64,000 nucleotides of DNA from Phenylobacterium sp. (GTDB taxonomy: Bacteria; Pseudomonadota; Alphaproteobacteria; Caulobacterales; Caulobacteraceae): NCBI GenBank assembly GCA_004799545.1, contig SSMU01000024.1, positions 1-64,000 of the forward strand, in the 5' to 3' direction. The notes under the pieces were generated by a model. It did not search any database. It was not told where the DNA came from and worked only from the letters and a program-made list of their open reading frames with translations. Shown here piece by piece: positions 45,215-51,945 of this stretch. Positions within the stretch are counted from its first letter, which is position 1. Every line of letters starts with the position of its first letter. Position numbers and translations under genes: made by a program.

Positions 45215-45247
45215 AAGAGGGTCGCCGGCTGCGCTGGCGGCCCTCTT
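45215..45247. terminator. Hairpin after the DUF3574 gene, possibly bidirectional
   Basis: A 12-bp stem with one G-T pair (45215-45226 with 45236-45247) and a 9-nt loop, placed 14 bp beyond the stop of the minus-strand lipoprotein gene. Confidence 0.5.
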
Positions 45248-45260
45248 CGCAATATCCCGC

Positions 45261-45665
45261 CTAGAGCGGGACGCAGGAGGGCTGGGTGACCCGCACGACC
45301 GGATCCTGGGCGAAGCGCGCCTTGTAGGCCTGGCGCACGGCGTCCAGCCGCGGCCGGGCGTCGCCCTCCTTGGGCAGCACGATCAGCACCACCTTGGCGG
45401 CGTCGCGGATCTGGCGATCATCGCGGCCCTGCCACTGGCCGCCGCCGTCCAGCACCGTCAGCCCATCGGGGAATCGCGTGGTCAGCTCCTCGTCGACGAA
45501 CTTGCGAAACGCCGCCTCCGAGACCCCGGGCCGGTCGGCCGCCTTGTGGCCGAAGAAGAACTGGGCGGTCCGCAGCCGCTCCTGGCCCACCGGGCACCGC
45601 CCGGCCGTCACGCTGGCGCATCCGGCCAGCAGCAACACCAGCAGGAGCGCCCCGGCCCGTCTCAT
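45261..45665 (-). CDS. DUF3574 lipoprotein
   Basis: A 134-residue predicted lipoprotein: signal peptide with lipobox LAGC (Cys16). The body has [37 protein letters not shown] and KVVLIVLP, the pattern of DUF3574 proteins. Function unknown. The ATG overlaps the stop of the isovaleryl-CoA dehydrogenase gene (ATGA), so it is co-expressed with it. Confidence 0.82.
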   Translation of the reverse strand: MRRAGALLLVLLLAGCASVTAGRCPVGQERLRTAQFFFGHKAADRPGVSEAAFRKFVDEELTTRFPDGLTVLDGGGQWQGRDDRQIRDAAKVVLIVLPKEGDARPRLDAVRQAYKARFAQDPVVRVTQPSCVPL

Positions 45666-46828
45666 CCCCCGATCAGCTCCCGTCCGATGAGGAACCGCCG
45701 GATCTCGTTGGTGCCGGCCCCGATGTCGTAGAGCTTGGCGTCGCGCAGGTAGCGCTCCACCGGATAGTCCTTGGTGTAGCCGGCCCCGCCCAGCGCCTGG
45801 ATCGCCTCCAGCGCCACCTTCACCGCATTCTCGGACGCCATCAGGATCGCCCCCGCCGCATCGAACCGCGTGGTGTGGCCGGCGTCGCAGGCGCGGGCCA
45901 CCGCATAGACATAGGCCCGGGCCGAATTGAGGGCCACGTACATGTCGGCGATCTTGCCCTGCATCAGCTGGAACGAGCCGATCGCCTTGCCGAACTGCTT
46001 GCGCTCGCGGACGTAGGGAAGCACGGCGTCCAGGCAGGCCTGCATGATGCCGATCGGGCCGCCCGACAGCACCACCCGCTCGTAGTCGAGCCCGCTCATC
46101 AGCACGCCGACGCCGCCGTTCTCCGGCCCGATGACATTCTCGTCCGGCACCTCACAGTCCTCGAACACCAGCTCGCCGGTGTCGGAGCCGCGCATGCCCA
46201 TCTTGTCCAGCTTCTGGCTGACGCTGAACCCCTTCATCCCCTTCTCGATCAGGAAGGCGGTGATGCCTTTGCTCTCCTGGCCAGGCGCGGTCTTGGCGTA
46301 GACCACCAGGGTGTCGGCGTGCGGCGCGTTGGTGATCCAGAACTTGGTGCCGTTCAGCACATAGCGGTCGCCCAGCCGCTCCGCCTTCAGCTTCATCGAG
46401 ACCACGTCCGAGCCCGACCCGGCCTCGCTCATCGCCAGGGCGCCCACGTGCTCGCCGGAGACCAGCTTCGGCAGGTAGCGGGCCTTCTGCTCGTCGTTCC
46501 CCCAGCGGCGGATCTGGTTCACGCAGAGGTTCGAGTGCGCCCCATAGGAGAGCCCGACGGAGGCTGAGGCGCGGGACACCTCCTCCATCGCCACCACGTG
46601 CTCGAGATAGCCCAGGCCCAGGCCGCCATAGGTCTCCTCGACGGTGACCCCGTGCAGGCCGAGCTCGCCCATCTGCGGCCACAGCTCGCGGGGGAAGAGG
46701 TTGTCGGCGTCGATGCGGGCGGCCAGCGGCGCGATCTTGTCGGCGGCGAAGCGGGCGGTGGTCTCGCGGATCGCGTCCGCGGTCTCGCCCAGCCCGAACT
46801 CCAGCGAGGGTCCGTGATTGAGGATCAT
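45662..46828 (-). CDS. Isovaleryl-CoA dehydrogenase
   Basis: A 388-residue FAD acyl-CoA dehydrogenase for leucine breakdown: isovaleryl-CoA to 3-methylcrotonyl-CoA. It has [14 protein letters not shown] and [18 protein letters not shown], the FAD contacts in the beta domain. [18 protein letters not shown] and [19 protein letters not shown] are typical of the isovaleryl branch, whose catalytic Glu lies in the YERVV region rather than near the C-terminus. The usual liuB/D carboxylase genes are not adjacent. Confidence 0.92.
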   Translation of the reverse strand: MILNHGPSLEFGLGETADAIRETTARFAADKIAPLAARIDADNLFPRELWPQMGELGLHGVTVEETYGGLGLGYLEHVVAMEEVSRASASVGLSYGAHSNLCVNQIRRWGNDEQKARYLPKLVSGEHVGALAMSEAGSGSDVVSMKLKAERLGDRYVLNGTKFWITNAPHADTLVVYAKTAPGQESKGITAFLIEKGMKGFSVSQKLDKMGMRGSDTGELVFEDCEVPDENVIGPENGGVGVLMSGLDYERVVLSGGPIGIMQACLDAVLPYVRERKQFGKAIGSFQLMQGKIADMYVALNSARAYVYAVARACDAGHTTRFDAAGAILMASENAVKVALEAIQALGGAGYTKDYPVERYLRDAKLYDIGAGTNEIRRFLIGRELIGG

Positions 46829-46895
46829 GGCCGGAGGGTTAGCACGCGTCGGCGCGGCCTGCGAGCCGGCGGGCGCCGCCCTCGGGCCTCGGGAC

Positions 46896-48152
46896 CTACC
46901 GCTCCGGGCGGTCCGATCGCCAGAGCCGCTTGAGGGCCAGGAACACCGCCACGCTGACCAGGCCGACGCCCGCCAGCCCCGCCAACATGCCGACCATCAC
47001 CGGGCTGACCACGCCGCCCGCGACGCCGGCCCGGGCGTTCAGCGCCCAGAACACGCCGCCGCCGAAGAAGGCCAGGCCGATCACCGCCAGGACCACCAGC
47101 GACAGGGGCCCGTTCTGCGGCTGCCGCGGCAGCGACTGGACGATCGGGGCGGTGAATTCGAAGGGCGAGGTGTCGTCGATCACCACGCGCTCAGCGGCCT
47201 CGGCGGCGGCCAGCTCGGCGTCGTTGGCGGCGGGCGGGCCGAACAGCTGGCCGCTCGGCGGTCCCTCCGGCTCCTCGACGAAGGTCTCCAGCAGCAGCGA
47301 CGGCCGGGTCTCCGGGTCGCGATCGTCCGGCGGGGTCAGTTCGAAGGCCGGCTCCGACACCCGCTCCGCCTCCAGCTCCTCGACGCTCGGCAGCGGCGGC
47401 GCTTCGGCCGCTTCGGCCCCAGGCGCAGTGATATCCAACGCCGCGACCTCGGGCGGGGACTCGGCGAAGATGGTCTCCAGCCGCGCGGCGACGGCCTCGG
47501 CCGCCGCCTGCACAGGGCTCAGCCGCTCGTCGTCCGGCGGGACCGGCGCGGGGAACGGCTCGTCGGCGCGCAGCACCCGCACCTCCTCGCCGTCCAGCAG
47601 GGCGGTGACCAGGGCCGGCGACTGCCGCGGGACCAGGCCGTCGGCGTCGGCGTCGAGCAGGGGTTGCAGGATCGGCGACGGCGCCGCGGGCCAGCCGTCC
47701 TCGGGCGTCAGGAACAGGGCTTTCTCGCTCGCCCGGCGGCGCACCAGGGCGTCGATGACGATCCGTTCCCCGCTGAATTCCGCCTTGCGCCACAACTCCA
47801 TGGCGCAGGCCGCCTGGATCAGCTGGCCCTCGTTCAGCCGCCGGAGCACGCCCGAGCGGCGGAACTCCTCCAGCCCGATGTTGAACACGAAGGAGGCCAG
47901 CGCATCGAACTGGTTCTGGCTCAGCGGCGCGTAGGTCCACTCGTTGATCCCGTGCGCCACGCCGATCAGGTCGTAGATCAGCAGCGCCTCGGCGTCGTCC
48001 TCCGACACCTCCGCCCCCTCGCGCGCGGTGAGCGTATGGCCATAGCCGATCATCCAGCGGCCATCGGGCAACTGGGCGGCCTTGCGGCGATAGCCCTCGA
48101 AGCGGGTGATCAGCTCGATGGCGGCCCGCGAAACGCGGTGGCGCGGGTTCAT
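46896..48152 (-). CDS. Lysozyme-like (GH24) protein with C-terminal membrane anchor
   Basis: A 418-residue protein. The N-terminal about 160 residues are a phage-type muramidase: catalytic Glu19 in RFEGYR, Asp30 in LPDGRW, IGYGHT, and [18 protein letters not shown] long acidic Pro/Ala/Glu-rich linker follows (about 170-345), then two membrane segments ([20 protein letters not shown] and [15 protein letters not shown]). There is no signal peptide and no phage gene nearby, so it is a domesticated cell-wall enzyme; how the N-terminal domain would reach the wall is not clear. Confidence 0.8.
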   Translation of the reverse strand: MNPRHRVSRAAIELITRFEGYRRKAAQLPDGRWMIGYGHTLTAREGAEVSEDDAEALLIYDLIGVAHGINEWTYAPLSQNQFDALASFVFNIGLEEFRRSGVLRRLNEGQLIQAACAMELWRKAEFSGERIVIDALVRRRASEKALFLTPEDGWPAAPSPILQPLLDADADGLVPRQSPALVTALLDGEEVRVLRADEPFPAPVPPDDERLSPVQAAAEAVAARLETIFAESPPEVAALDITAPGAEAAEAPPLPSVEELEAERVSEPAFELTPPDDRDPETRPSLLLETFVEEPEGPPSGQLFGPPAANDAELAAAEAAERVVIDDTSPFEFTAPIVQSLPRQPQNGPLSLVVLAVIGLAFFGGGVFWALNARAGVAGGVVSPVMVGMLAGLAGVGLVSVAVFLALKRLWRSDRPER

Positions 48153-48234
48153 ACCCTCTGACCCAGTTTGACACAGACGCGGACGCGCCCCGCTCCCCAC
48201 CGCAAGAGTGGGGCCGCATCTATTTCAGCTAGCT

Positions 48235-49650
48235 TTACAACAGGATCAGCGCCGCGATGCCAAGCAGGGCGAGGAATCCGAAGAAATCGGTCATGAAGGT
48301 CACCACCACCGACGAGGAAACCGCCGGGTCGCGCCCCATCCGCTCCAGCACGATCGGCGCCAATATGCCGCCCAGCGCCGCCACGAAGAAGTTGGCCAGC
48401 ACCGCTAGGCCCACCGCGATGGCGAGCTTCATGTCGTGCCACCAGAGCCAGGTCCCGGCCCCCAGCAGGCTGCCCATCATCGCCCCGTTGAACAGGCCCA
48501 CGCCGAGTTCGCGCAGGATCACCCGGAAGGCGTTGGCGGCGTTCAGCTCGCGGCTGGACAGCGCCCGGACGGCCACGGTCAGCGCCTGGGTGCCGGCGTT
48601 GCCGCCCAGCGACGAGACGATCGGCATCAGCACCGCCAGCGCCGTGAACTTGGCGATCTCCGCCTGGTAGGCGCCCACCACGGTCGCGGCCAGCGCCTCG
48701 GTGCCCAGGTTGACCACCAGCCACGGCAGGCGCGAGCGCACGATCCCGAAGATCCCGGCGTCGCGGCCGGCGTCCGACACCCCGGCCAGGGCCAGGATGT
48801 CCTCGTCGCTCTCTTCCTGGATGACGCCGACGATGTCGTCGACGGTGATCTGGCCCACCAGCCGCCCGCCCGGCTCGACCACCGGGGCCGAGATCAGGTG
48901 GTACTTGTTGAAGATGTAGGCGACCTCCTCCTGGTCCATGTCGACCGGGATCTCGGTGATCGGCTCCATGATCTGCGCCAGCGGCACGTCGCGCATGTTG
49001 CGCAACAGGTGGCTCACCGGGGCGGCGCCCACCGGCTTGTAAGCCGGGTCCACCACATAGACGTCGAAGAACAGCTCCGGCAGCTCGTCGGATTCCCGGC
49101 GCAGGTGGTCGATGGTCTGGCCGACGGTCCAGAACTGCGGCGCGGCCACCACCTCGCGCTGCATCAGGCGGCCGGCGCTCTCCTCCTCGTAGCCGAGGGT
49201 CGTCTCGATGGCCGCCCGCTCCACCTCGGGCATGGCGGCCAGCACCTGGGCGCGCTTGTCCTTCTCCAGGTCGTCGACGACGTCGGCCGCGTCGTCGGAA
49301 TCCATTTCCTCCAGCGCCTTGGCCAGGGTCGCCGAAGGCACGTGCTCGAGGATGTCCTCGCGGATCTCGGTGTCGAGCTCGGAGAGGATCTCGCCCAGCG
49401 CCTCCGGGTCGAGGTGCGGCAGCAGCTCCTCGCGGTCCTTGGACGAGAGGAAGCCCATCAGGTCGGCGACGTCTTCGGGCCGGAGCGCGCTCAACAGGTC
49501 GCGCAGCCGCTCCGCGTCGCCCCGGTCCAGGGCGTCGGCGACCAGCGGCACATAGTCGGGATTGAGGGCGTAGTCCTCGCCAAGCGCGAGGTCTTCGAGG
49601 TCCTCGGGGTCCTTGGTCAGTTCGGCGAGGTCGTCCGTTTCGCGGCTCAT
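48235..49650 (-). CDS. mgtE: Magnesium transporter MgtE
   Basis: A 471-residue dimeric Mg channel. The N domain of acidic helical repeats (ADLMGFLSSKDREELLPHL; ALEEMDSDDAADVVDDL) leads to a pair of CBS domains (about 155-285), then five membrane helices with the pore region (VSSLGGNAGTQALTV). The Mg-sensing N and CBS parts gate the pore. The ATG at 49650 has GGGAGG upstream, within a leader able to form competing hairpins. tRNA-Leu lies upstream on the same strand. Confidence 0.95.
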   Translation of the reverse strand: MSRETDDLAELTKDPEDLEDLALGEDYALNPDYVPLVADALDRGDAERLRDLLSALRPEDVADLMGFLSSKDREELLPHLDPEALGEILSELDTEIREDILEHVPSATLAKALEEMDSDDAADVVDDLEKDKRAQVLAAMPEVERAAIETTLGYEEESAGRLMQREVVAAPQFWTVGQTIDHLRRESDELPELFFDVYVVDPAYKPVGAAPVSHLLRNMRDVPLAQIMEPITEIPVDMDQEEVAYIFNKYHLISAPVVEPGGRLVGQITVDDIVGVIQEESDEDILALAGVSDAGRDAGIFGIVRSRLPWLVVNLGTEALAATVVGAYQAEIAKFTALAVLMPIVSSLGGNAGTQALTVAVRALSSRELNAANAFRVILRELGVGLFNGAMMGSLLGAGTWLWWHDMKLAIAVGLAVLANFFVAALGGILAPIVLERMGRDPAVSSSVVVTFMTDFFGFLALLGIAALILL

Positions 49651-49711
49651 ACGGACCTCCCGAATCTGCGACGGACTGATTTTCCCCCGCGAGGTCCGAT
49701 TCGGACCTCGC
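49651..49711 (-). promoter_or_regulatory. Switch-like leader of mgtE
   Basis: Read on the minus strand, the leader has GCGAGGTCCGA (49711-49701), one loop base, and its perfect complement TCGGACCTCGC (49699-49689). The Shine-Dalgarno region then repeats GAGGTCCG (49659-49652). The CGGACCTC arm can therefore pair with either the upstream arm (11 bp) or the ribosome binding site (8 bp). The two pairings exclude each other. No poly-U follows, so control would act on translation. Confidence 0.5.
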
Positions 49712-49715
49712 TCAT

Positions 49716-49780
49716 GTCATCTGAATTTAGAGCATTTCCGGATCGACACGTCCCGCCTCAAGTGGATTTCCTCAAGGGGG
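49716..49780. repeat. Degenerate REP-like sequence between tRNA-Leu and mgtE
   Basis: TTTAGAGCATTTCCGGATC followed by a CTCAAGTGGATTTCCTCAAG stretch resembles a decayed copy of the alphaproteobacterial GAGC...AAGTGGA...TTT extragenic palindromes. The match is by eye only. Confidence 0.3.
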
Positions 49781-49800
49781 ATTCGGCGATCCTCATTCAC

Positions 49801-49885
49801 TGGTGCGGTCGAGAAGACTCGAACTTCCACGGGTTGCCCCACAGCGACCTCAACGCTGCGCGTCTACCAATTCCGCCACGACCGC
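49801..49885 (-). tRNA. tRNA-Leu (anticodon GAG)
   Basis: An 85-nt tRNA on the minus strand with an encoded CCA end (49803-49801). The acceptor stem is GCGGTCG with CGACCGC, and the D-loop contains AATTGGTAGAC. The anticodon stem-loop is CAGCG-TTGAGGT-CGCTG, with anticodon GAG at 49851-49849. A long variable arm of the class II type is present, as is the T-arm GGAAGTTCGAGTCTTC. It reads CUC and CUU leucine codons. Confidence 0.97.
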
Positions 49886-49991
49886 GCGTGGTGAGCCGCG
49901 GGGGGTAGCAAAGACGTATGGCTTTGTGAAGCGCTGCGTGACTGCCAGCCCGCGGCGGGCGCGAAGCGCAGGAATTTCAAACCCCGGAAAT

Positions 49992-50057
49992 CACGGAATA
50001 CACGGAAGCCTCACGAGCCACGGAAGCCTTCTTTCCGTGTGATCCGTGTAGTCCGTG
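49992..50057. repeat. CACGGA/TCCGTG interspersed palindromic repeat
   Basis: Three CACGGA units (49992, 50001, 50019) face three TCCGTG units (50034, 50043, 50052), forming a large imperfect palindrome between the fliN-like gene and tRNA-Leu. Composition is AT-richer than its surroundings. Similar CACGGA-rich extragenic repeats occur in many bacteria. Confidence 0.7.
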
Positions 50058-50086
50058 GTTCTTTTCTCTTGAGACGACCTGAGCCG

Positions 50087-50347
50087 TCAGCTGCCGCTGC
50101 CGCCGCCGGCCATGAAGTCGTAGACATTGGCCTCGCGGGTCACGGCGATGGAGATCTTTTCGTCGTTGATCTGGATCTCGCCGCGCGCCACCGGATGGTT
50201 GTTGGCCAGGATCCAGACTTCTTCGTTGACCGTGGCGTCCAGCGGGATCACCGCGCCGCGGCCCATTCGCAGCAGCTGCTGCATGGGCAGGCTGGCGCGC
50301 CCCAGCACCACCTGGATTTCGACGTTGACGGCCTTGACCTGACTCAC
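50087..50347 (-). CDS. FliN/SpoA-domain protein
   Basis: An 86-residue protein that is essentially one SpoA (surface presentation of antigens) domain. It has [40 protein letters not shown] and [17 protein letters not shown], matching FliN of the flagellar motor C-ring. GTG 50347 is chosen because TGGAG lies eight bases upstream and the earlier in-frame ATG lacks one. No flagellar gene is nearby, and the N-terminal extension of typical FliN is missing. It may be a second or specialised FliN. Confidence 0.82.
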   Translation of the reverse strand: MSQVKAVNVEIQVVLGRASLPMQQLLRMGRGAVIPLDATVNEEVWILANNHPVARGEIQINDEKISIAVTREANVYDFMAGGGSGS

Positions 50348-50413
50348 GAACGCACACTCCAGACGGGGCAGTCGCTTTGCACATGCGAGCCCAGGCCCCA
50401 CATTGCGCCCAGC

Positions 50414-51136
50414 ATGCTTGACCGGGTGTTAAGCGCGGACCCCGCGCCCCTCTTCCAACGGACCGACGGCCGGCCGGCCGGCTGGGCGCTGAGCCCTGGC
50501 CTGATCGGCTACGAGGCCGCGGTGGCCGCCATGGAGGCCCGCGCCGCCGACATCGCCGAGGGCCGCGCGGGCGAGCTGGTCTGGCTGCTCGAACATCCGC
50601 CGCTCTACACCGCTGGGGTTTCCGCCAAGCCGGGCGACCTGCTGGAGCCGGACCGCTTCCCGGTGTTCCGCTCCGGCCGCGGCGGCCAGTTCACCTACCA
50701 CGGCCCCGGCCAGCGGGTGGCCTATGTCATGCTCGACCTGAACGCCCGCGGGCGCGACGTGCGCGCCTTCGTGGCCGCCCTGGAGGCCTGGCTGATCGGC
50801 GCGCTGGCCCGCTTCAACGTCGCCGGCGAGATGCGCCCGGGGCGGATCGGCGTCTGGGTGGCCCGCAAGGCGCCCGGCCTTCCCGCCCGCGAGGACAAGA
50901 TCGCCGCCATCGGGGTGAAGCTCCGCCGCTGGGTTTCCTTCCACGGGGTGGCGCTGAACGTCGAGCCCGACCTCGGCCACTTCTCCGGCATCGTCCCCTG
51001 CGGCCAGGCCGGGCATGGGGTCACCAGCCTCGTCGACCTCGGCCTCCCCGTCACCCTGGACGAGGCCGACGCCGCCCTGCTGGCCAGCTTCCGCGAAGTG
51101 TTCGGTGAGGTCGAGGCGGCCGAGGCGCCGCTCTGA
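50414..51136 (+). CDS. lipB: Lipoyl(octanoyl) transferase
   Basis: Transfers octanoyl from acyl carrier protein to lipoyl domains. The protein has 240 residues with [47 protein letters not shown] with the catalytic Lys, and [14 protein letters not shown] with the nucleophile Cys. ATG 50414 gives the family length. Divergent from the fliN-like gene with a 66-bp gap. Confidence 0.94.
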   Translation: MLDRVLSADPAPLFQRTDGRPAGWALSPGLIGYEAAVAAMEARAADIAEGRAGELVWLLEHPPLYTAGVSAKPGDLLEPDRFPVFRSGRGGQFTYHGPGQRVAYVMLDLNARGRDVRAFVAALEAWLIGALARFNVAGEMRPGRIGVWVARKAPGLPAREDKIAAIGVKLRRWVSFHGVALNVEPDLGHFSGIVPCGQAGHGVTSLVDLGLPVTLDEADAALLASFREVFGEVEAAEAPL

Positions 51137-51146
51137 CCGCCGAGGC

Positions 51147-51605
51147 TCAGGCCGCCCCGTCCAGCTGCTTCAGCCGACGATAGACGCTCCAGCGCGACAC
51201 ATTGAGCCGCCGCGCGATCTCCGTCGCGCCGACGCCCTGGGTCCGAAGCTCGGCCAGCACGTCCAGATCGAGCGTCTTCCGCGGCCGGCCGCCTCGGAAG
51301 GCGCCGGCCTCCCGCGCCGCGTCGATGCCACGCCGCCACGCCTCATGCTTGGTGCGTTGCTGGAACTCGGCCGCCGCCCGCAGCCCGCTCAAGGTCGCGG
51401 CCATGTCGCCGGAGGCGCTGTCCAGCCCCTCGCGCAGCACCTTCAGGTGCACTCTTTTAAGTTGTAATTGCTCGAGCGTCCGGACCACCTCGCCCAGCTC
51501 ACCGCCCAGGTCCTCCAGCCGCTCGACCACCAGCTCGTCGCCTTCGCCCAGGCGCACGAGCACCGAATCGACTGTCGGGTCGCCATCCACAACTGAGACA
51601 ATCAT
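51147..51605 (-). CDS. Resolvase-derived DNA-binding protein, catalytically degenerate
   Basis: A 152-residue protein aligning with the second half of small serine recombinases: GDELVVERLEDLGGELGEVV replaces the usual VVxKLDRLGRS, then AATLSGLRAAAEFQQRTKHE, AFRGGRPRK, and a C-terminal helix-turn-helix GVGATEIARRLNVSRWSVYR. The N-terminal catalytic-serine segment is absent, and the active-site arginines of DRLGR are changed. It can probably bind DNA but not recombine it. It is divergent from a TonB receptor gene across a 340-bp AT-rich region with palindromes, suggesting a regulator. Confidence 0.7.
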   Translation of the reverse strand: MIVSVVDGDPTVDSVLVRLGEGDELVVERLEDLGGELGEVVRTLEQLQLKRVHLKVLREGLDSASGDMAATLSGLRAAAEFQQRTKHEAWRRGIDAAREAGAFRGGRPRKTLDLDVLAELRTQGVGATEIARRLNVSRWSVYRRLKQLDGAA

Positions 51606-51945
51606 AAGTGGCCGATCTCCAGTTATTGAACGCCGTTCACTGAATCCAATTCGGAGAACTGAAGACCTTCACCCCACAATTCGAGTCTTTCGTGGTCACA
51701 ATGACTCGAATATTCCGGTCTTCTTATTTCAGTTTGTGTTTCGAAATTGAAATGCACCCGGATAGACTCGGATTGCTCGCTATCGACATAATCCACAGGA
51801 ATATTCCGGAAAAATGTCGATTCCGCTCGGACCGTCGCACTGGTGTCACGTACATCGTCAATTTACAACGATATAAAGCGACAAAGACTCAGGTCAAGAG
51901 GCCGTTGCCACAATCCTGAGTAGTGTTCTGCAATGGGGGTACTAG
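51606..51945. promoter_or_regulatory. AT-rich divergent regulatory region with repeats
   Basis: No gene is supported here. The region is much AT-richer than the rest. It contains a 9-bp inverted repeat ATTCGAGTC/GACTCGAAT (51679-51687 and 51703-51711), an 11-bp direct repeat GAATATTCCGG (51708-51718 and 51799-51809, the second inside the palindrome GGAATATTCC), and GATAG/CTATC (51761-51765 and 51780-51784). It probably holds promoters and operators for the receptor and the recombinase-like gene. Confidence 0.55.

Larger units (their letters stand above)
44906..45260. other. Intergenic stretch with two strong hairpins, no supported gene
   Basis: The stretch holds the hairpin at 44955-44984, a weakly supported ATG frame at 44971-45090 that overlaps it, a short AT-rich patch near 45100-45115 with TTGACG, a near-palindrome around 45180-45196, and the hairpin at 45215-45247. 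A small RNA between 45115 and 45250 is possible but not shown. Confidence 0.4.

Noticed and set aside
45115..45250. Possible small RNA gene
   Set aside because: A TTGACG and hairpins are present, but no convincing -10 element at proper spacing; left as a described intergenic stretch.
46896..48152. Prophage, because of the phage-type lysozyme
   Set aside because: No holin, structural, integrase or replication genes are nearby, and base composition matches the chromosome.
49651..49800. M-box or other known Mg riboswitch upstream of mgtE
   Set aside because: The leader is too short and lacks the M-box core; only the simple competing hairpins are supported.
51606..51945. Cobalamin riboswitch or Fur box upstream of the second TonB receptor
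   Set aside because: No B12-box motif and no clear Fur-type palindrome could be found.
51606..51945. Replication origin, because it is AT-rich with repeats
   Set aside because: No DnaA boxes or origin-linked genes are present; a divergent promoter region explains it better.
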